Part shown: positions 1 through 5,514 of the stretch, in pieces
Layout: each line of letters starts with the position of its first letter
Position numbering within the stretch: the stretch's first letter is position 1
Source: Legionellales bacterium
Lineage (GTDB): Bacteria > Pseudomonadota > Gammaproteobacteria > PIVX01
Length of the DNA stretch: 6,888 nt
Assembly (NCBI GenBank): GCA_013215905.1
Contig: JABSQI010000089.1
Location: forward strand, 1-6,888
Direction: 5' to 3'
Translations under genes and position numbers: made by a program
The notes under the pieces: generated by a model
The model's input: the letters and a program-made list of their open reading frames with translations, nothing else
What the model was told of the DNA's origin: nothing
Database searches by the model: none

Positions 1-13
1 ATATAGAAGAATT

Positions 14-40
14 GAAAAAGAAAAATTAGTTTTCTTTTTT
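14..40. terminator. A-tract/T-tract hairpin, terminator-like
   Basis: A perfect 10-bp inverted repeat (15-24 with 30-39) around a 5-nt loop consists of an A-rich arm and a T-rich arm with one G-C pair. It could act as a weak bidirectional intrinsic terminator. In frame 3 the window begins with eight codons (3-26, reading IEELKKKN) that stop at TAG 27-29. This may be the last piece of a gene lying to the left, with the hairpin overlapping its end, but eight codons are too few to call it. The stem is almost wholly A-U, so its strength is doubtful. Confidence 0.35.
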
Positions 41-151
41 GCCATGTAGGATTTCTGCTTACAAAAATATCATGTTGTTCTTGTTGCATACTTTATGTTC
101 AAAAATGTTTCTGTGTTGTCGAAAATTAGGGGTTTTTTGCGGTATTTTTGC

Positions 152-181
152 TTTACTTTCATCGAGGAAGTTTGATATATT
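152..181 (+). promoter_or_regulatory. Candidate sigma70-type promoter
   Basis: TTTACT at 152-157 and TATATT at 176-181 are separated by 18 bp. The predicted start near 188 lies about 14 nt before the first of two strong inverted repeats (202-239), and no start codon with a Shine-Dalgarno follows closely, so the transcript may be non-coding. AT-rich DNA throws up such pairs by chance, hence the low confidence. Confidence 0.3.
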
Positions 182-187
182 CTACAG

Positions 188-325
188 ATTGAATTAACTC
201 TGCCCTATTTCGCTTACTCGCCAAAGTACTAAATAGGGCGACTGAGATATTAACTATCTGTGGGAATCCTATCAAAACAAGATCTTGCAGTCAATAGCTA
301 ATATCTCAAATTTTGAAATTTTTTT
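188..325 (+). ncRNA. Candidate structured RNA or paired inverted repeats
   Basis: Two strong inverted repeats lie 3 nt apart. The first pairs 202-210 with 231-239 (9 bp, perfect); inside its loop TACT (215-218) can pair with AGTA (225-228), leaving CGCCAA as the terminal loop. The second pairs 243-257 with 294-308 (14 of 15 matched) and encloses a 10-bp palindrome at 278-287. The downstream arm is followed by T runs at 311-314 and 319-325, as at a factor-independent transcript end. A candidate promoter lies just upstream. I recognise no RNA family, and the fold is not a tRNA, 6S RNA or tmRNA. It could instead be a set of protein-binding sites or the end of a mobile element. The strand is inferred from the T run and the promoter. 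Confidence 0.35.
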
Positions 326-877
326 GGGATAGGGTGTTGGCAAAAACAGTAGAAAAATATTTTTTAAGATTGAGGATAGCCTTTTGTAGCTTGCTGCGAA
401 ATTATTTTTCTCTTTTGGAACAGAAATTTTGTTGTTATTTTTTCTGCAATGATCAGCAATCATACTCCACGGATCGTTTGAATACCAAAAAAAACATTTT
501 TATTGTAGATGACTTGAAAAAAAATGTTATTGGGTATATGTTTCCAATGTCGACGGAAAATATTAACGCCAAAACCGTTGGCGAGAATGAGCCAGATCCC
601 AAAAATCCAGCTCGTTCCCTGGCACAGTCAAAAAGGCTTGACCATGTTACAAAATATAATACAAAAAAACACACAAACAGAAAAGCATTCTTACAAAATA
701 TTAATATTTTTGAATATCTAGCGTACACACAGCACAGCTTGATTTCAGCTATTAATACAAGGATTTGTAAGATGATTCTATATACTAAAACACAAATTTT
801 TAATTTTATGTATTGCGACTTTTCAGTTGCCGAGCAGAGTTTAAATTTTTTATTAACAATGAGGGAGAGAAATAGAT
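326..877. other. Region without a convincing gene; one doubtful ORF
   Basis: About 550 bp between the inverted repeats and luxR. One frame is open on the + strand from a TTG at 313 to a stop at 888 (191 codons), overlapping the luxR start by 11 bp. It has no Shine-Dalgarno, its first 45 residues are a chance-looking run rich in Phe, Leu and Cys, and the reading frame resembles no family I know. From about 450 on, the translation looks more protein-like (for example around Asp-Asp at 511-516 and a Pro/Asn-rich part near 590-610), so a decayed gene is possible. The reverse strand has a competing 91-codon ORF (453-728) that is also unconvincing. The only other notable content is the GC-rich patch listed separately. 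Confidence 0.4.
551..650. repeat. GC-rich palindromic patch, possible repeat-element remnant
   Basis: By hand count about 48 of these 100 bases are G or C, against about a third in the surroundings. It contains a perfect hairpin CGCCAA/TTGGCG (567-572 with 578-583, 5-nt loop). About 10 bp further on there is a wider GCCAG/CTGGC pair (591-595 with 628-632). The composition shift and nested palindromes fit a short dispersed repeat or a MITE-like remnant. Only one copy is present here, so repetition cannot be shown. Confidence 0.25.
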
Positions 878-1681
878 ATGGGTTCTAGGTTTGAAGAGGA
901 TTTTATGCGTGGCTATAACGAAAAAAATGTGAAAATTTTTGATAGTCATTGCAAAAATAGCAGTGGAGTTGTTGGTTCTGCTACACAGTCTGGCGTTATT
1001 GAAGTAAACAGCAAAGGGCATGCGAAATTAGCAGCTAATAGACCAGATGTAGGTTGGAATTGTTTAGAACATAGGATTTGGGAGCATACAAAGGCTTTTT
1101 CTTATTTAAAGAACTTCACAGGGGAAGAATATAGTATGGATGCAGCTAATTATTATTATGATCCTGACAGTAACGGTTTTAAGTTACAAATATTTGCTTT
1201 AATGCTGCGTTGGCAAATAGACAAAGATACACAGAGGATATGCTGGTTTGCTGGAGATACTCCAGAATTTAATACCAAATTAATCAACAATATATTTCTT
1301 GTAAAATTGTATTTAAGAGGCTTTATGAAAGAAGTTGATAGTATCATCAAAGATGCTAGTGATAACACAATTAAGATGATAGATTTTAAAGAAAATTTTT
1401 TTATTGAAAATAACGGGATGGGTGGTACTGATATTGAAAAGATAAATAATCTTTTGAAAGATGAAAAATTAATAGATAGCCAGAAAAAAGTTACCTCTAG
1501 GGAATGGGATTGTTTGCAGTTATATACATACGGCAAGTCTGCCAAAGAGACAGGTGAGATTTTACAGATTTCTAGAAGAACAGTAGAGAATCATTTTTAT
1601 GCTCTGATGGAAAAATTTAAAATAGATAACAAAGCAGATATTTTGTTGGCTATAGAAAATGTTTTAAATAAGAAAATATAA
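878..1681 (+). CDS. LuxR-type transcriptional regulator
   Basis: A 267-aa cytoplasmic DNA-binding protein. Residues about 206-267 form a LuxR/GerE helix-turn-helix: the TSREWDCLQL entry helix, a GKSAKETGEIL scaffold helix, then ISRRTVENHF as recognition helix, and a KFKIDNKADIL exit, all at the usual spacing. The N-terminal 200 residues should be the sensory part. They do not clearly show the conserved Trp/Tyr/Asp pattern of acyl-homoserine-lactone domains and have no receiver-type phosphorylation site that I can see, so the signal is unknown. The start is supported by GAGGGAG at 861-867 and by alignment with the paralogue at 6597, which starts at the same point. About 25 of 55 N-terminal residues are identical between the two. 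A 37-codon ORF follows with an overlapping TAATG. The regulator assignment is firm; the target and ligand are not known. Confidence 0.9.
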   Translation: MGSRFEEDFMRGYNEKNVKIFDSHCKNSSGVVGSATQSGVIEVNSKGHAKLAANRPDVGWNCLEHRIWEHTKAFSYLKNFTGEEYSMDAANYYYDPDSNGFKLQIFALMLRWQIDKDTQRICWFAGDTPEFNTKLINNIFLVKLYLRGFMKEVDSIIKDASDNTIKMIDFKENFFIENNGMGGTDIEKINNLLKDEKLIDSQKKVTSREWDCLQLYTYGKSAKETGEILQISRRTVENHFYALMEKFKIDNKADILLAIENVLNKKI

Positions 1682-1794
1682 TGACTATATGGAGAACAAA
1701 AAAAGCTAAAATTGCACAGCAAACAAGAAAACTAAGTAATTTGTTACTCATATGTTTAGAAAAAAAAATGGTTTATAATGATGAAAATTTTTAA
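1681..1794 (+). CDS. Small ORF coupled to luxR (37 aa)
   Basis: The ATG at 1681-1683 shares its first base with the luxR stop codon (TAATG), an arrangement typical of translational coupling, and no separate Shine-Dalgarno is needed. The product starts MTIWRTKKAKIAQQ, is strongly basic in its first half, has a short hydrophobic stretch (LSNLLLICL, residues 18-26), and ends in an acidic tail (YNDENF). It could be a regulatory or accessory peptide acting with the LuxR protein, for example by binding it, but this is inference. Against it: 37 codons can arise by chance, and no similar ORF can be checked for the second luxR because that gene is cut off. Confidence 0.4.
   Translation: MTIWRTKKAKIAQQTRKLSNLLLICLEKKMVYNDENF
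1774..1779 (+). promoter_or_regulatory. Consensus -10 hexamer, possible promoter of the replication operon
   Basis: TATAAT at 1774-1779 matches the sigma70 -10 consensus exactly, with a predicted start near 1786. No good -35 is seen at 16-18 bp upstream. If used, it gives the 2005-4057 operon a leader of about 220 nt that contains both the 12-bp hairpin and the three-arm repeat. No better promoter is visible between 1800 and 2004. TTGACT at 1847-1852 is a good -35 but lacks a partner. Confidence 0.3.
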
Positions 1795-1838
1795 TAATTT
1801 AAGAGGTATTGGTAAAAACAATGAATTAGCTTAAGAAG

Positions 1839-1871
1839 GAGTAGAGTTGACTTAAGGCCTCAACTCTACTC
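1839..1871. repeat. 12-bp perfect hairpin in leader
   Basis: Bases 1839-1850 are exactly complementary to 1860-1871, with a 9-nt loop that contains CTTAAG. No T run follows, so it is not a typical terminator. It abuts the next inverted repeat at 1871. It may be an operator for a dimeric DNA-binding protein (the winged-helix protein at 2005 is the obvious candidate) or the first stem of a leader RNA. Confidence 0.6.
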
Positions 1872-1973
1872 GGTAAGATTTTAGTTATACCCAAATCTTA
1901 CGTTAAGTATATCATATGGTGATGGTCTTTCATCAAGATGTTTTGCGTAATTTCTGCTCCTAAAATCTTACCG
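1871..1973. promoter_or_regulatory. Three-arm repeat, putative operator or leader switch
   Basis: Bases 1871-1884 and 1960-1973 form a perfect 14-bp inverted repeat enclosing 75 nt. The core of the left arm, GTAAGATTT (1873-1881), is also exactly complementary to AAATCTTAC at 1893-1901, which is a direct repeat of 1963-1971. One left arm therefore has two alternative partners, 12 or 81 nt away, and the two pairings exclude each other. As DNA this is three copies of one 9-mer, one on + and two on -, like binding sites of plasmid initiators. As RNA it would be a two-state leader. The gene at 2005 starts 31 nt downstream. Confidence 0.5.
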
Positions 1974-2004
1974 TCTAAAGCTTCATCAACTATAGAGGGA
2001 AATT

Positions 2005-2394
2005 ATGCACGGTGAATGCAAAATAACAGAAATTTTTACGGATGATTTTAACAAAATCTTGTTGGATTTCGTCTATGAAAAAATGCTTCATGCTGGATTT
2101 AGGGGTAGGGAATTTTACGTCTGGAAATATTTATATTGTAATTCTTTGAATTTGAAAGTTCGTAAGCCACGAGCAATTTTAGCAAAAGAATTAGATATGA
2201 ACCTTTGTTCTATAGGCGCACCGCTCACTAAATTAAAAAAACACCAATATATAAAGATTGTTAGAAGACAGACTGAAACGGGCAGATATCTAACTTCAGA
2301 AATAAGAGTTACGTTGCCTGTTTCATTAATTGCTGAGTTACGAGAGTCGAATAATTTAATTTATCAATTTTTTAGAAAGGGGGATATGTCGTGA
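2005..2394 (+). CDS. Small winged-helix DNA-binding protein, replication-operon first gene
   Basis: A 129-aa protein of unknown exact role. Residues about 55-105 look like a winged helix: PRAILAKELDMNLCSIGAPLTKLKKHQYIKIV (helix-turn-helix; 55-86) followed by RRQTETGRYLTSEIRVTLP, which would form the wing strands. This arrangement is common at the N-terminus of plasmid and phage replication proteins and in small replication or copy-number regulators. GAGGGA at 1995-2000 is a near-optimal ribosome site for the ATG at 2005. The stop overlaps the GTG of the next gene (GTGA, 2391-2394), so the two are translationally coupled. It shares the domain type with the third gene of the operon but has no origin-like stretch or C-terminal domain. 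It may autoregulate through the repeats at 1839-1973 (inference). Confidence 0.7.
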   Translation: MHGECKITEIFTDDFNKILLDFVYEKMLHAGFRGREFYVWKYLYCNSLNLKVRKPRAILAKELDMNLCSIGAPLTKLKKHQYIKIVRRQTETGRYLTSEIRVTLPVSLIAELRESNNLIYQFFRKGDMS

Positions 2395-3002
2395 ATAGAG
2401 ATAGGTTTAATTTATTTTTTAGAAAAAAAGGTATAGGTTTTTTTAAACATGGTTTGGGGGATATTGGCTTTGGTGCTGTTATAGATAGTGCCAAAGTCAA
2501 TACTTATTGTTTTGATCAAGAAAGATCTTACTTGGGGAGTATCAGACAAGAAAGATCAAATGTTATTACAAAAAATAAAAATATTTTAAATGTTTATAAA
2601 TTTTTGTTGCAATTTAAAAATTTAATACCTATGATGAAGCTGTCACATAATTATATGTGGCGTGAGGCAAACCTTATATTTAGCAGTTTAAGATTCGCCC
2701 CACTAATAACCCCCAAAGTTACTTGGAGATTATGTAAATGGAAAAATATCAAAAGACGCAGCCTGTGGCTATTAGAATCTACTATCAAGCATGGAATTTG
2801 GTTATTAACTGGTAATTTTTGCAAAAAAGTTACGCTATTTGATAATTATATTCAGTTTGTTAGGAGAGGTTTAGCTATGTGTGTTGCTGCTACAAAACAT
2901 TGTATTTATCTATTGTCTGGGATGATTCGGGTTATTTTAGATCATCTCAGCCCCCGTATTCTTAATTTCACAGGAGTTTTTAGCTTCAAGGAGTCACTAT
3001 GA
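2391..3002 (+). CDS. Highly basic protein of unknown function, middle gene of replication operon
   Basis: A 203-aa product in no family I recognise. By hand count it has 33 Lys/Arg against 11 Asp/Glu. Tryptophans are frequent in the middle (residues 90, 112, 117, 126, 137), and residues about 160-183 are hydrophobic enough for one membrane-associated helix (LAMCVAATKHCIYLLSGMIR core). The GTG start has the purine-rich AGAAAGGGGG at 2374-2383 before it and overlaps the previous stop; the final TGA overlaps the next ATG (ATGA, 2999-3002). Both overlaps argue that it is translated. A long RNA-type hairpin lies inside it (2462-2502), and an 11-mer, CAAGAAAGATC, repeats 30 bp apart (2517 and 2547), giving the residues QERS twice. 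It could bind nucleic acid or tether the replisome to the membrane, but nothing shows this. Confidence 0.6.
   Translation: MNRDRFNLFFRKKGIGFFKHGLGDIGFGAVIDSAKVNTYCFDQERSYLGSIRQERSNVITKNKNILNVYKFLLQFKNLIPMMKLSHNYMWREANLIFSSLRFAPLITPKVTWRLCKWKNIKRRSLWLLESTIKHGIWLLTGNFCKKVTLFDNYIQFVRRGLAMCVAATKHCIYLLSGMIRVILDHLSPRILNFTGVFSFKESL
2462..2502 (+). repeat. Long imperfect hairpin within coding sequence
   Basis: Bases 2462-2478 can pair with 2486-2502 as RNA over 17 consecutive positions, four of them G-U, and one more pair (2479 with 2485) leaves a 5-nt loop. As DNA, 13 of the 17 positions match. It starts about 70 nt after the GTG of the basic protein. A stem this long in a coding region is unusual and could tune translation of the second and third genes, or simply be chance. 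Confidence 0.45.
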
Positions 3003-4057
3003 ATCATTCTCGTTCAGAATTAATAAACCACTATATACAGCAAAAAGAATATCGCATTATGCCTGTAGGCTTAAGACGACATCTTAGGAAATCAAAACTA
3101 TCAAGTGGAGCAAGGATATGTTTTGACTTGTTGTACGATGAAGCTACTTTTTCTAGTGACTGGTCTACTCGAATATCAAGACAGCAGATAGCTAATGAGC
3201 TTGGAACTGCTGAAAAGCCAAAAAATATTAATACTGTTACCAGATTGCTAGCAGAGCTTGAGAGGGGTAAGTATATTATTCGATCTTGCAATATAGGGGA
3301 GACATCGACTATTTATATTAATTTCCCTGAAGATGTAATTAATGATATTGAGGCAACACCAGATAGAAAGAAGGTAGAAGCTATTAAAAAATGTGGCACA
3401 GTGGTTGATTCTAACTCTACACAAAAATGTGTAGCCCCCCTACACAAAAATGACGACTCTACCTTATATAATAATATATATAAAAATAACAACAGAGGAT
3501 TAGATACGGATAAGGTAAAATCTTGTGCCTCATCCAAAGAAAAATCTGTTGTTGTTAATTCTTTTTTTATGGATGAAGATTCAAGTCAATCTTCTGTAGA
3601 TACAATAGAGCAAGAGAATAATCTTGTGGAGCGTATTTCTAGCTTAGAGAAAGATATTCAATCTCTTTACAACCAGACTAAGGGTAAGAGTTCAGAGGAC
3701 ATTTTAAAAATCTATCGTGATATTGATAAGCTCACCCCACAAAAGCATGAGCTTGAGAGGCAATTAGCTGTTTTGAAGCAGAAGAGTAAGCCTAAGAAGA
3801 ATAATATTTCTGATAGTTTGCAAAAATTCACCGTTAAGCAGTTAGAAACCATCAAGGACTGTTGTTTGTATGAATCTAGTAACGATGAAGCACAAGCAAA
3901 AAAGTATGTGTCAGGGTTAATGCAGCAAGTTTTAACTGGTTCTTTGGATACAGTATCATATAAGACCGGGAAGCGGATGACAATTGAGCACAGATTAAAT
4001 ATTGCTAAAGGAAAAATATATTCGAAAGATGAAAATTTTGATTTTGGAATTAATTGA
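2999..4057 (+). CDS. Replication-initiator-like winged-helix protein with embedded origin
   Basis: A 352-aa protein. Residues about 36-110 form a winged-helix DNA-binding domain with helices ISRQQIANELG (59-69) and NTVTRLLAELERGKYI (78-93) followed by a STIYINFP strand. Residues 129-152 are encoded by repeated DNA (3386-3457) and read as two variants of a Lys-Cys...Val...Asp/Asn motif. Residues about 205-262 are charged heptad-like coiled coil. Residues about 270-352 form a separate C-terminal domain. This order (DNA-binding domain, origin-encoding linker, C-terminal partner-binding domain) is that of lambda O-type initiators, which bind iterons within their own gene and recruit the helicase loader. 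Family membership is inferred from layout, not from a match. AAGGAG at 2988-2993 and the ATGA overlap fix the start. No helicase or primase motifs are seen. Confidence 0.7.
   Translation: MNHSRSELINHYIQQKEYRIMPVGLRRHLRKSKLSSGARICFDLLYDEATFSSDWSTRISRQQIANELGTAEKPKNINTVTRLLAELERGKYIIRSCNIGETSTIYINFPEDVINDIEATPDRKKVEAIKKCGTVVDSNSTQKCVAPLHKNDDSTLYNNIYKNNNRGLDTDKVKSCASSKEKSVVVNSFFMDEDSSQSSVDTIEQENNLVERISSLEKDIQSLYNQTKGKSSEDILKIYRDIDKLTPQKHELERQLAVLKQKSKPKKNNISDSLQKFTVKQLETIKDCCLYESSNDEAQAKKYVSGLMQQVLTGSLDTVSYKTGKRMTIEHRLNIAKGKIYSKDENFDFGIN
3386..3489 (+). other. Putative replication origin: iterons plus A/T-only unwinding segment
   Basis: CTACACAAAAATG occurs exactly twice, at 3417-3429 and 3440-3452 (23 bp apart). 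Between the copies TGTGTAG (3428-3434) is the inverse of CTACACA, so the left arm (3417-3423) and the right arm (3440-3446) can each pair with it, across loops of AAAA or CCCCC. A degenerate third copy shares AAAAATGTG at 3387-3395. Immediately after comes 26 bp of pure A/T (3464-3489). Iterons followed by an AT-rich unwinding region, inside the initiator gene, is the organisation of the lambda origin. No DnaA box was identified. Confidence 0.55.
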
Positions 4058-4112
4058 CAGTCTTTGCAGAAAACATTTATCATAAAAAGACATCAAAAAT
4101 AAGGAGTAAGTT

Positions 4113-4664
4113 ATGCTTAAGCAGATTATAAAAGGAATGTTTATTCTGGGCTATTTCTTTATATGTAACTCCTATGCTGATGGTATTATCCAAAATCTTA
4201 ATCAGTACTTGCAAAGATATCCTCAGCGTATTGATGAGCAAGGTTGGGTAACAATTCCTAGGAGTGATTTATTTGAAAATACTCAGTATTTTGATACAAA
4301 TTGCGACTATAAACTAGTTCATAGTGACACGTCTATAGCTTTGCCAATTCAAGTAACTAAATACAGTTTTATGTTTCAAACCGTATGTGATGGGAATTAT
4401 TTACACCGAATTGCACATAGCAACAAAAATAAAATATGGGCATGTACAGATGGTTATATGAGCAAAAAAACCAGTAGCCTTTTACAAGTAACTGCATTTA
4501 TGCAATTATCTCCAGAATCAATTAAATATGCTCGTAATAAACACTTAAAATCAATGTTGCCAAGTTCATCTGAGGGTTTAGTTCAATTAATAGTAAAGAT
4601 GGATAAACGAATCAAAGAGTTAGAGAAGAAAAAGAGTTGCTGTGATAATTGTACAATATTATAG
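4113..4664 (+). CDS. Exported protein with Lys/Cys-rich C-terminus, function unknown
   Basis: A 183-aa protein with a clear Sec signal peptide: basic MLKQIIKG, hydrophobic core to about residue 18, and an S-Y-A site at 20-22, so cleavage before Asp23. There is no lipobox. The mature part has Cys at 64, 92 and 111 and then 176, 177 and 180. The tail (about 164-183) runs from a charged helix through Lys-Lys-Lys to SCCDNCTIL, so the last four residues resemble a eukaryotic prenylation box (Cys-Thr-Ile-Leu). Disulfide or metal binding outside the cytoplasm is the plainer explanation. AAGGAG at 4101-4106 gives an ideal start. It lies 55 bp after the initiator gene and may be co-transcribed. Coding-like sequence continues in the -1 frame after its stop, so the tail may be altered. 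No family recognised. Confidence 0.75.
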   Translation: MLKQIIKGMFILGYFFICNSYADGIIQNLNQYLQRYPQRIDEQGWVTIPRSDLFENTQYFDTNCDYKLVHSDTSIALPIQVTKYSFMFQTVCDGNYLHRIAHSNKNKIWACTDGYMSKKTSSLLQVTAFMQLSPESIKYARNKHLKSMLPSSSEGLVQLIVKMDKRIKELEKKKSCCDNCTIL

Positions 4665-4684
4665 AAAAACATAAAGAAATAAAA

Positions 4685-4771
4685 ATGATAAGTGAAATGC
4701 TAGAATTAACTATTAAGGAAGTAGAAGAGATTAAAGCTGAAAATCAGGATAATTTTGAAAGCAAAAAATAG
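4685..4771 (+). CDS. Small coiled-coil-like ORF or frame-shifted tail (28 aa)
   Basis: The -1 frame relative to the exported protein is open from 4649 to TAG 4769-4771. Its first ATG is at 4685, and from there it encodes 28 residues with a strongly helical, acidic make-up (LELTIKEVEEIKAEN). Including the codons before the ATG, the frame reads like the continuation of the charged helix at the end of the 4113 protein. No good Shine-Dalgarno precedes the ATG. It is either a small coupled gene or the original C-terminus, cut off by a single-base change near 4650-4661. No canonical slippery heptamer is present there, so programmed shifting is less likely. Confidence 0.3.
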   Translation: MISEMLELTIKEVEEIKAENQDNFESKK

Positions 4772-4774
4772 AAT

Positions 4775-4805
4775 ATTATTTTTTCGATCAAGAATAATGT
4801 TTTTT
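4775..4805 (+). terminator. Weak intrinsic terminator
   Basis: Bases 4775-4783 pair with 4790-4798 (nine pairs, one of them G-U; the stem has no G-C pair) around a 6-nt loop, followed by six T at 4800-4805. The position, just after the last coding-like sequence of the replication and export genes and before the promoter at 4867, suits a transcript end. The stem has no G-C pairs, so it would be leaky. Confidence 0.35.
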
Positions 4806-4866
4806 GGCGAGAACAGATCGCAAAGATCATAATATATAAGTTATTTTTAGAAAAATAAAAAATAAT

Positions 4867-4895
4867 TTGATATTAAATAATTCGTGTAGGATAAT
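4867..4895 (+). promoter_or_regulatory. Sigma70-type promoter of the fis-like operon
   Basis: TTGATA at 4867-4872 and GATAAT at 4890-4895, each five of six to consensus, are separated by exactly 17 bp. The predicted start near 4902 leaves a leader of about 120 nt before the gene at 5023. In the leader, 4917-4923 pairs with 4934-4940 (7 bp, A/T-rich), which is weak. This is the best promoter match in the window. Confidence 0.55.
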
Positions 4896-5022
4896 ATTAG
4901 AAAAGGGAGTGCGAAACAATATTAAAAAGATAAAATATTGATTCTATATTTAATCCAGCAAGATATACTAATGAGGTTTTACCGCTACAAATATAGAGCT
5001 AATATTTTACAAGGAGAAAAAT

Positions 5023-5508
5023 ATGGGCGAAGTAATTGATTTTAGTGCTGCTAAAGAAAGAAATTTCGATAAGGTTTTAAAAAATAGTTTACATGAGGAT
5101 ATTTCTTATTTGATTTCCACATGCTATAGTACGAGGCGCAAATTGAGATTAGAAGAAGATAAATTAGATAAATTGTTAGCTGGTTGCAACAATAATAATT
5201 GTACCTTGATGTCAAAAGTCGAATCTATAGATGCGTATCAAAGAATAATTGAATATGCAAAGTATTTGAAGAATGTTCACGAATCATTTGAGCTGTTATT
5301 GCAGAAAACTAACGAAGAAGGTAGAAAACTATTTTTTAGGTTGGCGGACGATGAGCTATATGATTTTAGAAAAAGAGAAGAATTTGTAGCAATAGATTTG
5401 AAATTGTCGCAAGAAGAAATAGCCTGGGAACACAGGGTATTGAAAGAAGAGGAAGGTTATTTTGATGAATTAAAGAGTAAATTTATTTCATCATCAAAGG
5501 ATAAATAA
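5023..5508 (+). CDS. Hypothetical helical protein
   Basis: A 161-aa soluble protein without signal peptide or membrane segment. It starts MGEVIDFSAAKER, the kind of short beta-strand-then-helix opening often seen in small phage and plasmid proteins, and is otherwise rich in Glu, Lys and Leu with helical stretches at about 66-96 and 104-155. Cys34, Cys55 and Cys60 frame an Asn run (CNNNNC), a spacing that could bind a metal but with no partner motif. AAGGAG at 5011-5016 supports the start. It is the first gene after the promoter at 4867, with the next gene only 6 bp away, so it belongs to an operon with the 5515 and Fis-like genes. I recognise no family and propose no function. Confidence 0.75.
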   Translation: MGEVIDFSAAKERNFDKVLKNSLHEDISYLISTCYSTRRKLRLEEDKLDKLLAGCNNNNCTLMSKVESIDAYQRIIEYAKYLKNVHESFELLLQKTNEEGRKLFFRLADDELYDFRKREEFVAIDLKLSQEEIAWEHRVLKEEEGYFDELKSKFISSSKDK

Positions 5509-5514
5509 GTTTTT

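Noticed and set aside
453..728. 91-codon reverse-strand ORF with a membrane-like translation
   Set aside because: The hydrophobic Phe-rich translation arises from A-rich + strand DNA. No ribosome site or family resemblance, and it competes with the equally weak + strand frame.
313..888. 191-codon + strand ORF before luxR
   Set aside because: It starts with TTG without a ribosome site, has a chance-like first part, overlaps the luxR start, and shows more G/C at third positions than its neighbours. It is described only as a doubtful ORF in the region entry.
2355..2425. Partial direct repeat TTTAATTTAT...TTTTTAGAAA (2355 and 2406) across the first gene junction
   Set aside because: The shared bases are almost all A/T with a 4-bp gap; low complexity explains it.
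4971..5040. 22-codon ORF in the leader of the 5023 gene
   Set aside because: No ribosome site before its ATG, and it runs through the Shine-Dalgarno and start of the real gene in another frame.
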